Source of the DNA: SIG701 sp045539595
Lineage (GTDB): Bacteria; Bacillota; Clostridia; Oscillospirales; CAG-272
DNA length: 64,000 nt
NCBI GenBank assembly: GCA_045539595.1
Contig: JAZQFQ010000016.1
Location: forward strand, 28,773 to 92,772
Direction: 5' to 3'
Part shown: in pieces, positions 8,529 through 16,994 of the stretch
Position numbering within the stretch: position 1 is the stretch's first letter
Layout of the letters: every line of letters begins with the position of its first letter
Translations under genes and position numbers: made by a program
Notes under the pieces: generated by a model
Told to the model about the DNA's origin: nothing
Seen by the model: the letters and a program-made list of their open reading frames with translations, nothing else
Database searches by the model: none

Positions 8529-9215
8529 ATGAAGATTTTGACTTCCCCTTCCGTTCTGGCCTGCGATTTTTTGCACCTGGAAGATGAGATCCGTCGTGCT
8601 GACGCTGCCGGTTCCGACTGGCTTCACTGTGATGTGATGGACGGAATGTTCGTTCCCAACATGAGTTTCGGGTTTGACACGATCCGCGCCATCGACACCG
8701 TATCCGATCTTCCTCTGGATGTACATATGATGACCTGCGTACCGCAGAACTATCTGGATGCTTTGAAGAACGCGGGTGCGGACATCGTTACCATTCACAA
8801 CGATATTGGGCTGAGCGATGAGGAACTGCATGAGGTGCTGAAGAACATCCACGCAAGAGGAATGAAGGCCGCCATGTCCCTGAAGCCGAAGTTCCCGGCT
8901 GAGACTGTGTTCCCCTTCCTTGAGGAGTTGGACATGGTTCTGATTATGACAGTAGAGCCCGGTTTCGGCGGTCAGAAATTCATGCCCGATATGCTGGACA
9001 AGATTGCGGCTGTTCGCCGGAAAGCCATCGAAATGGGCCGCGATATCGACATTCAGGTAGACGGCGGCACCAACGCCGCCAATGCGGCACTGGCGGCTGC
9101 ATCCGGTGCGAACGTATTCGTTGTCGGCACGGCTTCCTTCCGCGCGCCGGACATGAAGGCTGCACTGGACGACGTGAAAAAAGCCGCTGAGGACGCATAC
9201 GGAAAAAATCTCTGA
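8529..9215 (+). CDS. rpe: Ribulose-phosphate 3-epimerase
   Basis: This TIM-barrel enzyme interconverts ribulose 5-phosphate and xylulose 5-phosphate in the pentose phosphate pathway. It has the classic start SPSVLACDF, catalytic WLHCDVMDGMFVPN (metal-binding His and Asp), PLDVHMM, IMTVEPGFGGQKF and the phosphate-binding VDGGTN. At 228 residues it has the family's normal length. AGGAG sits 8 nt before the ATG. It is a single-gene unit with its own promoter and terminator. Confidence 0.95.
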   Translation: MKILTSPSVLACDFLHLEDEIRRADAAGSDWLHCDVMDGMFVPNMSFGFDTIRAIDTVSDLPLDVHMMTCVPQNYLDALKNAGADIVTIHNDIGLSDEELHEVLKNIHARGMKAAMSLKPKFPAETVFPFLEELDMVLIMTVEPGFGGQKFMPDMLDKIAAVRRKAIEMGRDIDIQVDGGTNAANAALAAASGANVFVVGTASFRAPDMKAALDDVKKAAEDAYGKNL

Positions 9216-9235
9216 TTTATCATACATTAAAGAAC

Positions 9236-9266
9236 AAAACCCGAGGGATAACCTCGGGTTTTATGT
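9236..9266 (+). terminator. Rho-independent terminator after rpe
   Basis: AACCCGAGG (9238-9246) pairs with CCTCGGGTT (9252-9260) around a GATAA loop, followed by a short T-rich run. Confidence 0.85.
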
Positions 9267-9296
9267 TTATCTATAATTGCTGCTTGTCATGCCGTA

Positions 9297-10973
9297 TTAC
9301 ATTTCATACCGCAGGAATATCGGGTAATGGTCTGAAGGATATTCCCCGTCGATCTTTTCGTCAATTACCTCGTATTCCGCGGGATATACCGAATCGGTGC
9401 AGAATACAAAATCAATGACCTTACCGTTTCCTGGGAAAGTAGCTTTCTTTTCAGCCACAGGTGCATCCAGAGCCGCATTGGTAAAACCTGCGCCGGTCAC
9501 TATTTTATAGGTTTCCTCGGATGCAACACAGTTGAAGTCGCCGGTCATAAGAATCGGAAGGCCGGCGTGTTTTTCGGCAAAACTCACAAGCACACCTGCC
9601 TGGAATATGCGCGCCTCCAGACTTTCGTGATCCAGGTGAGTATTGATATGTACAAATTCCTGGCCATTGCTCTTGCACCGCAGTTTGGCAAACGTCATAA
9701 TCCGTCTGTAAGCGGAGGTTTCGTAGGAGGATACCTTATCCGGTGTTTCGGACAGCCAATATGTATCACTTTCGAGCAGCTCAAAGCGATCCTTTTTGTA
9801 GAAGATACAGCTGTACTCGCCGTTATGGCCGCCATCTCTTCCTTCTCCCACATAGCCGTAGATGTGACCCAAGCGAGCTTTCAGAATATCCATCCAGTAG
9901 GGGGATACTTCCTGCAGGCCCACCGTATCGGGATCTGCATTCAGAATGGTGTTTACCACGCGGTTGATGCGTGCCTCATCCGGCTTGGTGGTCAGAATAT
10001 TGAAACTCATGATGCTGAGCTGGTTTGATGCTCGCTCCCCTTCAATGGCGTTCGTGATTTGTACGTTTGCCGTTTTTCCACCGTCCGTCAGCATTGAGAG
10101 GAGAGCATCCACACCGCCGATGTATCCGCTGATATCACCGGCCAGAATAGACACATTTCCGTTTACGTCTGCCTCAATGCGATATTTTCCATTCGCTAAT
10201 ACAACCGATGCAGAATCGGCATCCTCGTTGGCCGTATGGCCGATTCGAATCCACTTTGTGCAGTCATCGGAGAGATACTTGTCGGATGTTACAGTCAGTG
10301 CATAACCGGTCTTTTCAGTAATTACCGATGCAAGGCGAGATGCATGCTTGCTTTCGGACAACAACCCCTTGTTCGGATACACAATGCTGTACTGATAAAT
10401 CGACGTTCCGTTGATTGATACACTATCTATATCATAATTAGCTTTATACAGGTAATCCATGGTGTATGAATAAAACGGGCTGTCCATATCGGAGGTGCAT
10501 ACGTTGACCACACGCTCCATGAAACTTTCCATGGCTTCCATCAGCATAGCATCGGATGCACCGTAAAACACGATTTTCTTCCCTACCAGCTTGTATCCAT
10601 AATCCGTAACGCGCACAGAGCGGGCTGCGTCTGCGGATTCCTCGCGCTCGTCGCACACACCGAGCAGTATCTCATATTCCGCCTCGGTGTATTCGGGAGT
10701 CGTTTCGTCCACATAGGAGGATCGATAGGTGAGACGGATAGAAGATTTATTTTCGATGGCGTCACACAATGCTCTGCCTGCGCGGAATAACTCGTCCGAG
10801 CAGTACTCCGGATAAATCACTACAATGTTGTGCAAATCGGAAACTGTGAACCCGGTAAACTCCGGCACAGGTTCATCCGGCGCACCGGAGGGATCGTTCT
10901 GGCACGCCGCAAGTGCGCCGGTTATCAAAAACAAAGCCAATACTGTAGTCAGGAAATGAAGTAATTTTTTCAT
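9297..10973 (-). CDS. Lipoprotein with C-terminal endonuclease/exonuclease/phosphatase domain
   Basis: This 558-residue surface lipoprotein has its lipobox (LAAC) Cys at residue 24, after a 23-residue signal peptide. Residues about 35-290 form an unrecognised extracellular region. From about residue 300 an endonuclease/exonuclease/phosphatase (EEP) domain begins: LSIMSFNILTT, then VGLQEVSPYWMDIL (metal-binding Glu), FVHINTHLDH, ILMTGDFNC (catalytic Asp and Asn) and a terminal YPSDHYPIFL (Asp-His pair). The EEP fold serves nucleases, sphingomyelinases and phosphatases, so the substrate is unknown; display outside the cell suggests DNA or phospholipid scavenging. The ATG at 10973 has AGAGGT upstream and starts the signal peptide. 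Confidence 0.8.
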   Translation of the reverse strand: MKKLLHFLTTVLALFLITGALAACQNDPSGAPDEPVPEFTGFTVSDLHNIVVIYPEYCSDELFRAGRALCDAIENKSSIRLTYRSSYVDETTPEYTEAEYEILLGVCDEREESADAARSVRVTDYGYKLVGKKIVFYGASDAMLMEAMESFMERVVNVCTSDMDSPFYSYTMDYLYKANYDIDSVSINGTSIYQYSIVYPNKGLLSESKHASRLASVITEKTGYALTVTSDKYLSDDCTKWIRIGHTANEDADSASVVLANGKYRIEADVNGNVSILAGDISGYIGGVDALLSMLTDGGKTANVQITNAIEGERASNQLSIMSFNILTTKPDEARINRVVNTILNADPDTVGLQEVSPYWMDILKARLGHIYGYVGEGRDGGHNGEYSCIFYKKDRFELLESDTYWLSETPDKVSSYETSAYRRIMTFAKLRCKSNGQEFVHINTHLDHESLEARIFQAGVLVSFAEKHAGLPILMTGDFNCVASEETYKIVTGAGFTNAALDAPVAEKKATFPGNGKVIDFVFCTDSVYPAEYEVIDEKIDGEYPSDHYPIFLRYEM

Positions 10974-11031
10974 AAGTACCTCTCTGTCGCGGGAAGATCT
11001 CACAAGGAATGGTGAACTAAACCATAGGACA

Positions 11032-11060
11032 AGTATACCATGATTTTCGCACTATGGCAA
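11032..11060 (-). promoter_or_regulatory. Promoter for the EEP lipoprotein gene
   Basis: On the minus strand TTGCCA (11055-11060) and TATACT (11032-11037) are 17 bp apart. The -10 is preceded by TGG (extended -10). Confidence 0.7.
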
Positions 11061-11100
11061 CCCAAATCCCTTATCCCATTTGTATAATTCACCATGCAGT

Positions 11101-11131
11101 AAAAAGATCACCCGAAAACCGGGTGATCTTA
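11101..11131 (-). terminator. Terminator after mreB
   Basis: An 11-bp perfect stem (11104-11114 with 11120-11130) is followed on the minus strand by a run of five T. It lies just past the mreB stop. Confidence 0.9.
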
Positions 11132-11137
11132 ATTACA

Positions 11138-12154
11138 TTAGCGCAGATGGCGGGGAAGATTCATGCCGTCATCCGGGAAAGCGGAGATAAAGTCCAGATA
11201 TTTGCCGGTGCCGATAGCCACGCAGGAAACCGGATGATCCGCCACGCGGGTCTTTACACCAGTTACATTGGCGATCAGACGATCCAGTCCGAACAAAAGA
11301 CTGCCTCCGCCGGTCATAACAATACCGTTATGGAGAATATCGCCTATCAATTCCGGCGGTGTCTTTTCAATGACGGAACAAACGGATTCCACAATGGCCG
11401 TGATGGGCTCCTCCAGTGCATCGGGCATTTCCATGGAGTTCAATCGAATGACGCGGGGCAAGCCCTGCACCAGACAGCGGCCCTTCACTTCAATCATGGT
11501 AGGCTCTTCCCTCTGCCAGGCACATCCGATCTTTTTCTTAATCTCCTCCGCAGTGCGTTCACCGATCAGCACGTTGTGCTTTCGGCGGACATAGCGGATG
11601 ATTGCCTCATCAAACTTGTCACCGGCCACCTTAATGGATTCAGATACAACAACGCCATTCAGGGAAATAACCGCGATATCCGTGGTACCGCCGCCGATGT
11701 CGACGATCATATGGCCGTTGGGCATGGAAATATCGATTCCGGCGCCCAGTGCTGCAGCCACCGGTTCTTCAATCAGATAGGTACGTTTCGCCCCTGCCTG
11801 CACAGCGGCATCCCAAACAGCTCTTGTTTCCACTTCCGTAATGCCGCTGGGCACGCAGATAGCAACACGCGGCTTGAAAATAACGGAGGGGCCGCAGACG
11901 CGGCGAATGAAATGCTGCAGCATCCGCAGCGTCACTTCATACTGGCTGATAACGCCATCCCGCAGCGGACGAATGGCCGTAATGTTACCGGGGGTGCGGC
12001 CCAGCATCTCCTGGGCGGCGCGCCCTACTTTTAAAATTCTGTCTGTATTTCGATCGATGGCCACAACCGAAGGCTCTTTTAAAACAATGCCTTTGCCCTT
12101 GACATAGACAAGGACTGTTGCTGTACCAAGGTCAATTCCAATATCTTTTCCCAT
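11138..12154 (-). CDS. mreB: Rod-shape-determining actin-like protein (MreB/Mbl)
   Basis: This 338-residue bacterial actin forms membrane-associated filaments that guide cell-wall elongation. It contains the phosphate-1 loop IGIDLGTATVLVYVKGKG, the connecting region EEPVAAALGAGIDI, the phosphate-2 motif VDIGGGTTDIAVISL and the adenosine motif GIVMTGGGSLLFG. The gene has its own promoter and terminator and no mreC or mreD beside it. This resembles the single-gene mbl context in Firmicutes more than the mreBCD cluster, so Mbl is a reasonable alternative name. The ATG at 12154 gives the canonical MGKDIGIDLGTA start. Confidence 0.92.
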   Translation of the reverse strand: MGKDIGIDLGTATVLVYVKGKGIVLKEPSVVAIDRNTDRILKVGRAAQEMLGRTPGNITAIRPLRDGVISQYEVTLRMLQHFIRRVCGPSVIFKPRVAICVPSGITEVETRAVWDAAVQAGAKRTYLIEEPVAAALGAGIDISMPNGHMIVDIGGGTTDIAVISLNGVVVSESIKVAGDKFDEAIIRYVRRKHNVLIGERTAEEIKKKIGCAWQREEPTMIEVKGRCLVQGLPRVIRLNSMEMPDALEEPITAIVESVCSVIEKTPPELIGDILHNGIVMTGGGSLLFGLDRLIANVTGVKTRVADHPVSCVAIGTGKYLDFISAFPDDGMNLPRHLR

Positions 12155-12233
12155 CCAAACCAACCGTTTCCGTCCGACATGAAATCAAGCGGACAAGTTA
12201 TGTCAAAAGACAACATATATCATTCCAAATTAT

Positions 12234-12262
12234 ATTATAGCGGAAAAGCAGGAAATTTGCAA
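12234..12262 (-). promoter_or_regulatory. Promoter for mreB/mbl
   Basis: On the minus strand TTGCAA (12257-12262), a 17-bp spacer and TATAAT (12234-12239) lie about 80 bp before the start, leaving a rather long untranslated leader. Confidence 0.75.
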
Positions 12263-12381
12263 TGGATTGTTCAATTTTTTTGCTTGCTTTTCAATTCGTT
12301 TCAGATTTGTGCCGTTTTTTATAACTTTTTTGAAAAATCATAGAAATTTACAAAAAAATTCAGCCAATCTTCAGGAAAACG

Positions 12382-12390
12382 TGGTACAAT
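12382..12390 (+). promoter_or_regulatory. Extended -10 element before the Gld-like ABC operon
   Basis: TGGTACAAT (the -10 TACAAT at 12385-12390) lies 41 bp before the TTG start of the ATPase gene. No good -35 is visible, which is tolerated by extended -10 promoters. Confidence 0.45.
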
Positions 12391-12431
12391 GATTAGCGTA
12401 TACAAAGAAACCATTGGGAGGGTGTGTAATT

Positions 12432-13544
12432 TTGATCCAGGTAAATCATCTGACAAAAAAGTATGGTGCATTTCTTGCTGTGGATGATATCAGTTTTCAT
12501 ATTGAAAAGGGGCATGTGTACGGATTTCTCGGACCGAACGGTGCCGGAAAATCCACTACCATGAATATCATCACCGGCTGTCTTGCCGCCACCGACAGCG
12601 AAGTTGTCATCAACGGATATGATATTTATGAAGATCCGGTGGAAGCCAAGACGTGCATTGGGTATCTGCCGGAGATGCCTCCATTGTACACGGATATGAC
12701 TCCGCGGGAGTATCTTCTGTTCGTTGGTGAGGCAAAAGGTATCGACCCGGCACGGCTGACAGCACACATAGAAGATATTATGAGCAAAACTCACCTGACT
12801 AATGTACAGGATCGATTGATTAAGAATCTGTCCAAAGGATACAAACAGCGGGTCGGAATTGCTCAAGCCATTCTGGGCGATCCGGAGATCATCATTCTGG
12901 ACGAGCCAACGGTTGGTCTGGATCCGTTGCAGATCATAGAAATCCGTGATCTGATCAAGGAATTGGGAAAGGACCACACGGTGATTCTGTCCAGCCATAT
13001 TCTGTCTGAGATCAGCGCGGTGTGCGATACGATTCTCATCATTTCCCACGGAAAGATCGTGGCCGCCGATACCATTGAGAATCTCACCGCATCCACCGAC
13101 GGATGCCGGATCATTACATTGGACGTCCGCGGTGATGTGGCGGCCGTTACCGGTGCGCTGGCGGATCTGAGCGAGGCGGTCAACACCACCGTCACATACG
13201 GTCTGGGCGGATGCGTCCATGTGACCATCGAAACACCGGCTAACATAGATATGCGGGAAGATGTGTTCCGCTTGTTTGCGTCGCACGATATCCCGATTCT
13301 GGATATGTCCACAAACGATGTGAGCCTGGAGGACGTGTTCCTGCGCTTGACGGCGGACAGCATTTCCTTGCCGGCCGAGGAAGATGTGGTGGATGAAGTT
13401 ACGGATTCCATGGATGCTCCGGAGGAAGAGGCAGAGGAAGAGTCTGTGGAAGAATCTCCCTACTACGAGCTTCCGAAAAAGAAAAAAAACAAAAAACAAG
13501 CCGAAGATGATGATTATACACCCCTGTTCGGCGGAAAGGAATGA
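12432..13544 (+). CDS. ABC transporter ATP-binding protein, GldA-like, with charged tail
   Basis: This 370-residue ATPase of the drug-exporter/GldA class has Walker A GPNGAGKSTT, Q-loop, signature LSKGYKQRVGIAQAI, Walker B IIILDEPTVGLDP and H-loop SSHIL. Residues about 220-310 form the small C-terminal domain common in this class. The last 55 residues are unusual: a stretch dense in Glu and Asp followed by a Lys-rich block. The start is TTG at 12432, with GGGAGGG 9 nt upstream. It heads a four-gene unit with a permease, a GldG-like protein and a DUF4340 protein, an arrangement seen in Bacteroidetes gliding loci and in many Clostridia. The cargo is unknown. Confidence 0.85.
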   Translation: MIQVNHLTKKYGAFLAVDDISFHIEKGHVYGFLGPNGAGKSTTMNIITGCLAATDSEVVINGYDIYEDPVEAKTCIGYLPEMPPLYTDMTPREYLLFVGEAKGIDPARLTAHIEDIMSKTHLTNVQDRLIKNLSKGYKQRVGIAQAILGDPEIIILDEPTVGLDPLQIIEIRDLIKELGKDHTVILSSHILSEISAVCDTILIISHGKIVAADTIENLTASTDGCRIITLDVRGDVAAVTGALADLSEAVNTTVTYGLGGCVHVTIETPANIDMREDVFRLFASHDIPILDMSTNDVSLEDVFLRLTADSISLPAEEDVVDEVTDSMDAPEEEAEEESVEESPYYELPKKKKNKKQAEDDDYTPLFGGKE

Positions 13545-13555
13545 GGTGCTCTCCC

Positions 13556-14419
13556 ATGTTTGCCATCTATAAACGCGAATTGAAATCCTACTACACAGGA
13601 ATGATTGCGCCGATTTTCTCCGCTGTCCTTCTTGTGCTGGTCGGTGTGTTCACCACCGCTACCAATCTGATGGGCGGATATCCGAATTTTGAATATGCGC
13701 TGTCATCGACTTTGATCATTTATCTGATCATCATGCCTATTTTGTCCATGCGTTCCTTCTCGGAGGATCGACATTCCCGCACGGATCAGCTTCTGTTCTC
13801 CCTGCCCATGAAGCTGTCCTCGGTAGTCATGGCCAAATATTTCGCCATGGTAAGTGTACTTGGGATCAACTGCGGTATTCTGTGTCTGTATCCGCTGATT
13901 CTCTCCTTGTACGGCAGTGTGAATTTTCTTGTCACCTACGGTGCTATTCTGGCGTTCTTTCTGTTGGGATGTGCCCTGATCGCTATCGGTATGTTTTTGT
14001 CCTCACTGACGGAGAGTCAGGTGATCGCAGCGGTACTTTCGCTGGCCGTATTCATTCTCATCTATATGATGGGCAGCTTGATTACCCTGATTCCCGCGAC
14101 TTCCGCGGCATCCCTGATCGGTTGCTATGGGATTGCCCTTCTGGCCGCCGTGATCCTGTATTATATGACGAAAAATCCCGTTGCGGCCCTTTCTCTTGCC
14201 GTGGCTGTGGTTTTCGTTCTCACCGCCGTGTATCTGATTCGCTCTTCCCTGTTTGAGGGATTGATTCAGAATATTCTTTCCGCCACAGCGCTGTTTGATC
14301 GTTTCACTAACTTCACCAACGGCATTCTGGATATCACTTCCCTTGTGTATTATGCTTCTGTTTCCGCACTGTTCGTTTTCTTTACCGTGCAGTCCATGGA
14401 AAAGAAACGCTGGGCGTAA
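13556..14419 (+). CDS. ABC transporter permease, GldF-like
   Basis: This 287-residue membrane protein has about six transmembrane helices and a GldF/ABC-2-type layout: an amphipathic start (MFAIYKRELKSYYTG), a first helix, then an extracytoplasmic loop and the conserved SMRSFSEDRHSRTDQLLFSL loop that contacts the ATPase. It pairs with the upstream ATPase to form a transporter. The ATG at 13556 is preferred because GAGGTG lies 8 nt upstream. A 16-nt gap with AAGGAGG leads to the next gene. Confidence 0.85.
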   Translation: MFAIYKRELKSYYTGMIAPIFSAVLLVLVGVFTTATNLMGGYPNFEYALSSTLIIYLIIMPILSMRSFSEDRHSRTDQLLFSLPMKLSSVVMAKYFAMVSVLGINCGILCLYPLILSLYGSVNFLVTYGAILAFFLLGCALIAIGMFLSSLTESQVIAAVLSLAVFILIYMMGSLITLIPATSAASLIGCYGIALLAAVILYYMTKNPVAALSLAVAVVFVLTAVYLIRSSLFEGLIQNILSATALFDRFTNFTNGILDITSLVYYASVSALFVFFTVQSMEKKRWA

Positions 14420-14435
14420 GTAAGGAGGTATACAC

Positions 14436-15896
14436 ATGAAAAACATAACGAAAACCAATATGCGTGCACTTCGCGGCGGCTCCTATAGTTTTGCTGTATG
14501 TGCCATTGCCCTGGTGCTGGTCATCGTGCTCAATCTGTTTGTGGGATCTCTTCCCTCCTCCCTCACCAAGCCGGATGGCAGTACAGTGGGTATGCTGAAC
14601 ATCTGTGAGGAAACCAAGCAAATTGTCACCTCCGTCACCGAGCCTGTAACTATTTATCTGGTGGCCCAAAGCGGCATGGAGGACATTACCCTGCAGGAGC
14701 TTCTGGCAAGATATGCGGACTTGAACCGGAACGTGAAAATCGTCACCGTTGACCCGGATATCCGTCCCGGATTTACATCCCAGTACACCCCTGACACGCT
14801 GTCCCAGAACAGCATCATCGTGGAAAGTCAACGCCGCCACACCGTAATCGATTATACGGAAATTTACACCGTATCCTACGATAATCTGACCGAAGAAGAT
14901 TACTATAACTACTATTATTACGGCATCCAGCCCCAGGGTACTCCTTACTTCAAAGGCGAGTTGGAATTGACATCCGCCCTGGACTATGTAACACGCAACT
15001 ACATCCCCACCGTGTATTTCATCAACAATCACGACGAGGATACGCTGAACGCCACCATGGCGTCGTACCTGGATGCAGACAGTATTATAACCTCATCCCT
15101 TACGCTGCTGGGCGGCGAGGGGATCCCCGCCGATTGCACGGCGATCATTCTGAACAATCCGAAAACCGATATCAGTGTATTTGAAGCCGAAACGCTTCGC
15201 AGTTATCTGAATCGGGGAGGCAATGTGATCCTCATCACCGATTATCGGTACTATTCCAATGCAGATATGCCTAATCTGGCCACCGTAGCCGCCCACATGG
15301 GCATGCAGTCCGCCGACGGTCTTCTGGTGGAGGGCGATGCGAACCGCTACAACACCTATCCTTCTTTCCTTCTGCCGAAGCTGATTACGGCAGGTCCCGG
15401 AAGCGTCCTTTCATCCAATCTCACCGCGCTGATCCCCAACGCACATGGTATCGTACTGACCGAGGAAGGAGATGCGGAGGCAAGCACCCTTCTGACCTCC
15501 TCCACCGCGTCTTATGTAAAGGTTGCCGGTTCGAATGCTACGGTGTACGACAAGGAGCCCGATGACATCGACGGCCCCTTCAGCGTGGCAGCTTCATCTA
15601 CTCTCGCTACGGACAACGGATATGGCAAGTTCGTCTGGTTTGCCTCCCCCGCTATTGTGTCGGATCAATGGGATTACTATGTAAGCGGCTCCAATTCCGC
15701 TGTGTTCATGTCCAGCGTTAACTGGATGTGTGAGAAGGCCGTATCCGTGTCTGTCCTTGCCAAGCAAATGCAGATCGAGCCCCTTCTGATCAGTCAGGCG
15801 GCAGCCAACACCTGGTCTCTGCTGTTGACAGTATTTATTCCGGTGGTCATCCTTGGCGGCGGCTTCTATGTATGGATGCGCCGCCGACGCAGATAA
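14436..15896 (+). CDS. GldG-like ABC transporter auxiliary protein
   Basis: This 486-residue protein has an N-terminal transmembrane helix (residues about 20-40), a large extracytoplasmic domain and a C-terminal helix followed by a basic RRRRR tail. The domain matches the ABC auxiliary family found in GldG: early thioredoxin-like strands (EPVTIYLVAQSG, LLARYADLNRNVKIVTVDPD), then a ThuA/GATase-like region (LRSYLNRGGNVILITDYRY). A Tyr-rich patch (residues about 152-163) is notable. GldG is needed with GldA and GldF for transport in gliding bacteria, but in Clostridia its task is unknown. Confidence 0.8.
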   Translation: MKNITKTNMRALRGGSYSFAVCAIALVLVIVLNLFVGSLPSSLTKPDGSTVGMLNICEETKQIVTSVTEPVTIYLVAQSGMEDITLQELLARYADLNRNVKIVTVDPDIRPGFTSQYTPDTLSQNSIIVESQRRHTVIDYTEIYTVSYDNLTEEDYYNYYYYGIQPQGTPYFKGELELTSALDYVTRNYIPTVYFINNHDEDTLNATMASYLDADSIITSSLTLLGGEGIPADCTAIILNNPKTDISVFEAETLRSYLNRGGNVILITDYRYYSNADMPNLATVAAHMGMQSADGLLVEGDANRYNTYPSFLLPKLITAGPGSVLSSNLTALIPNAHGIVLTEEGDAEASTLLTSSTASYVKVAGSNATVYDKEPDDIDGPFSVAASSTLATDNGYGKFVWFASPAIVSDQWDYYVSGSNSAVFMSSVNWMCEKAVSVSVLAKQMQIEPLLISQAAANTWSLLLTVFIPVVILGGGFYVWMRRRRR

Positions 15897-15906
15897 GAGG
15901 TTTATC

Positions 15907-16869
15907 GTGAAAAAGAAAAAAATATCAAAATTGCTTATGCCGGTCATTATGCTGGTGCTTACCGCGGCACTATTGATCGCGTATCTGGTACTGGGAAAAT
16001 CGGATCCGGCGGGTGACGAAACAGACACCGGTGATACAAACAGCGAAGTGACCATCATACTCCAGCGGGATGCCAGTACAATCACTGAACTGTCTTACAC
16101 ACTGCACGGCGAGAAACCGCTGACATTCGCCTACAACAGCGCATCTTCTCAGTGGAGTTATGCCCCCGCACCCGCCTATCCTCTGCTGACGGAACACCTG
16201 GATTACATGGCCGCGGCCATTTCCTACATTGGTGTATACCGGACGCTGGACACCGGCGACACGGGAATATACGGATTTGAGAATCCTGCGGTGACTATCG
16301 ATGTGAGCTACGCGGACGGTTCCCGGTATTCCTTCGCCATAGGCAATCAGAACAGCATGACGGGCTATCACTACTTTAAGGATCTGGAGAGCGGCACGGT
16401 GTACACCATCGATCCGGCACTGCTTCCCTATTTCCAGGTAAAACTGGAGGATATGTTCGCTTACGATTCCCTCAATACCGATGTGGAGGAAGCATATATT
16501 ACCTCCCTCACATGGAATGTGGACGGCGACACGGGTACGTTGGAGAATCTATCGGAGAAGGACCGCAGTACAATCTATGCGGCCTATCAATCTCTCAAGC
16601 CTGCTATGTGCGCAGACTGGAGCGGCACCGATGATGCCCTGGCTTCGTATGGTATCGGGAATAATACGGTAACGATTGGCTATCGGCGTGCGGTGGCTTC
16701 TGCGGATGAATCGGGCAACGAAGTAACCACCCGTATTGCGGCCACATACACAATTCAATTCGGCACTCCTGCCGGTGACGGAAGGATTCCCTATGTTCTC
16801 CCCAACTCCCACGTGATTTATCTGGCGGATTTCTCTCTGTTGGAGCCGGCCATCTCCCTTATGAGTTGA
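15907..16869 (+). CDS. DUF4340 domain-containing membrane-anchored protein
   Basis: This 320-residue protein has one N-terminal transmembrane helix (residues about 8-28) preceded by a Lys-rich cytoplasmic start, and an extracytoplasmic domain. The domain matches DUF4340, a repeated beta fold seen beside GldG-like proteins: the block around WSYAPAPAYPLLTEHLDYM, YGFENPAVTIDVSYADGS, and Q-N-S-M-T-G-Y-H-Y-F. The start is GTG at 15907, with AAGAGG 6 nt upstream. It ends the four-gene ABC operon and is followed by a terminator. It probably works with GldG outside the membrane. Confidence 0.78.
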   Translation: MKKKKISKLLMPVIMLVLTAALLIAYLVLGKSDPAGDETDTGDTNSEVTIILQRDASTITELSYTLHGEKPLTFAYNSASSQWSYAPAPAYPLLTEHLDYMAAAISYIGVYRTLDTGDTGIYGFENPAVTIDVSYADGSRYSFAIGNQNSMTGYHYFKDLESGTVYTIDPALLPYFQVKLEDMFAYDSLNTDVEEAYITSLTWNVDGDTGTLENLSEKDRSTIYAAYQSLKPAMCADWSGTDDALASYGIGNNTVTIGYRRAVASADESGNEVTTRIAATYTIQFGTPAGDGRIPYVLPNSHVIYLADFSLLEPAISLMS

Positions 16870-16874
16870 CGCAG

Positions 16875-16917
16875 AAACCATCCTTTGTATTTTTGAATAT
16901 AAAGGATGGTTTTTCTG
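16875..16917 (+). terminator. Terminator after the Gld-like operon
   Basis: A 12-bp perfect stem (16875-16886 with 16901-16912), with the second arm running into TTTTT, follows the DUF4340 stop by a few bases. Confidence 0.9.
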
Positions 16918-16925
16918 TATAAGTC

Positions 16926-16954
16926 TTTCATTATCCTGGGAAATATGGTATACT
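16926..16954 (+). promoter_or_regulatory. Promoter for the heterodimeric ABC exporter
   Basis: TTTCAT (16926-16931) and extended TGGTATACT (-10 at 16949-16954) are 17 bp apart and lie 40 bp before the exporter start. A second TATAAT just downstream (16959-16964) lacks a -35. Confidence 0.6.
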
Positions 16955-16994
16955 AGTTATAATTGCTTATCTTGATTGTCACGGTGGTGTTTTC

